From an uncultured Allomuricauda sp. (lineage in GTDB: Bacteria > Bacteroidota > Bacteroidia > Flavobacteriales > Flavobacteriaceae): a stretch of 64,000 nt of DNA. Location of the stretch: assembly GCF_947495325.1 (NCBI RefSeq), contig NZ_CANLYK010000002.1, forward strand, positions 496,001-560,000, read 5' to 3'. Position numbers and translations under genes: made by a program. The first letter of the stretch is position 1. Each line of letters begins with the position of its first letter. The notes below the pieces were generated by a model. It made no database searches, was not told the DNA's origin, and worked only from the letters and a program-made list of their open reading frames with translations. Of this stretch, positions 63,531 to 64,000 are shown in pieces.

Positions 63531-64000
63531 TCAAGGTGATATAAGTTCAAATTTTTCCAAGGACAGTTTTTCCCCATCAAAAACGGCATAGGTAAAATAA
63601 GAAATCCAATCTCCTAAATTGGTATATCTGGACTTATCATTAAGTTGAATTTCCATAGGAAGGTGTCGATGGCCAAAAATAAAGTGGTCGTAGTGCTTTT
63701 GTTCCAGTTTTCTTTTGGCATACAGCACTAGCCATTCCTTATCTTCTCCCAGAAATTTGGCATCCGCATCGCCGGAAATGATTTTATTGTTTATGGAAAG
63801 GTGTTGTGCCAACCGAACCCCTATATCTGGATGCAACCATTTAAAGAACCATTTGGCCACAGGGTTGATAAACACTTTTTTCATGCGTTTATATCCTTTG
63901 TCATGAGGACCTAGTCCATCGCCGTGACCAATAAAAAATGAGGTGCCATTTATGGTATATTGTTCAGGTTTGTGAAAAACAGGAATGTTTAGCTCTTCCT
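63531..64000 (-). CDS. UDP-2,3-diacylglucosamine diphosphatase-like phosphoesterase (LpxH-like), cut by window edge
   Basis: The minus-strand frame is open through the right edge of the window, so the N terminus lies outside. Visible are GHGDGLGPHDKGYKRM, a metallophosphoesterase metal-binding motif, then the cap region and HFIFGHRHLPMEI with the last metal-binding His pair. This matches the LpxH family that hydrolyses UDP-diacylglucosamine in lipid A synthesis. An internal ATG at 63884 is not the start, since the homologous sequence continues upstream of it. Confidence 0.88.
   Translation of the reverse strand, partial: EELNIPVFHKPEQYTINGTSFFIGHGDGLGPHDKGYKRMKKVFINPVAKWFFKWLHPDIGVRLAQHLSINNKIISGDADAKFLGEDKEWLVLYAKRKLEQKHYDHFIFGHRHLPMEIQLNDKSRYTNLGDWISYFTYAVFDGEKLSLEKFELISP

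Noticed and set aside
1-64000. CRISPR arrays, rRNA operons, prophage or intact insertion sequences
   Set aside because: I saw no regularly spaced repeats, rRNA-like sequence, phage genes or transposase genes anywhere in the window.

Overview
The window reads as chromosome of a marine member of the Flavobacteriaceae (Bacteroidota). The reasons are the low GC content, the TAnnTTTG-type -7 promoter boxes, weak Shine-Dalgarno signals, a Cys-free L32 protein next to a DUF177 protein, many lipoproteins, an OMP_b-brl-type outer-membrane protein, and a polysaccharide/fucose utilisation cluster. I see no rRNA, CRISPR array, prophage or intact insertion sequence.

Regions in order. (1) 1-13400: a head-to-tail array of six MacB/FtsX-type ABC permeases (the first cut by the window edge) followed by one LolD/MacB-type ATPase, which probably energises several of them. 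(2) 13397-20202: an FAD oxidoreductase, then accC, accB and fabH (fatty-acid synthesis), rpmF with a DUF177 protein, pdxA (vitamin B6) and divergent ribE (riboflavin synthase). (3) 20199-23934: a NagX-like membrane acyltransferase, an SSS symporter and a TauE/SafE permease. (4) 23953-33158: a minus-strand catabolic cluster with two GH29 alpha-L-fucosidases, a mannitol-2-dehydrogenase-family enzyme, an NCS1 permease, a DUF6786-like lipoprotein, a GH172 (DUF2961) lipoprotein and the eroded tail of a sulfatase, next to a CAU tRNA gene. Fucosidases, mannitol dehydrogenase and a sulfatase remnant together suggest use of brown-algal sugars. (5) 33376-40906: methylmalonyl-CoA epimerase, rbfA, a LolC/E-like permease, dus, an outer-membrane beta-barrel protein and lepA. 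(6) 40938-42818: an unstable stretch with three small Cys-containing lipoprotein genes, a duplicated and decayed copy of the lepA 3' end, and a dead LuxR-type response regulator. (7) 42973-47986: a cation/proton antiporter, a tandem universal stress protein and a SulP transporter with an extra C-terminal domain. (8) 48073-55766: an MBL hydrolase, S8, M1 and S41 peptidases, rnpA and an esterase-like protein. (9) 55767-63419: accessory material mixed with housekeeping genes (recJ, OsmC, DinB-like, AhpD-like, MFS). It holds three small cassette-like units, each one gene bounded by short repeats. The window ends inside an LpxH-like phosphoesterase.

The observations most worth a second look are the GIY-YIG gene enclosed by exact two-part inverted repeats (63001-63419), the orphan gene enclosed by GTTAGCAAAC inverted repeats (55990-57022), the tandem duplication that copied the lepA 3' end together with a small lipoprotein gene, and the six-permease/one-ATPase array.
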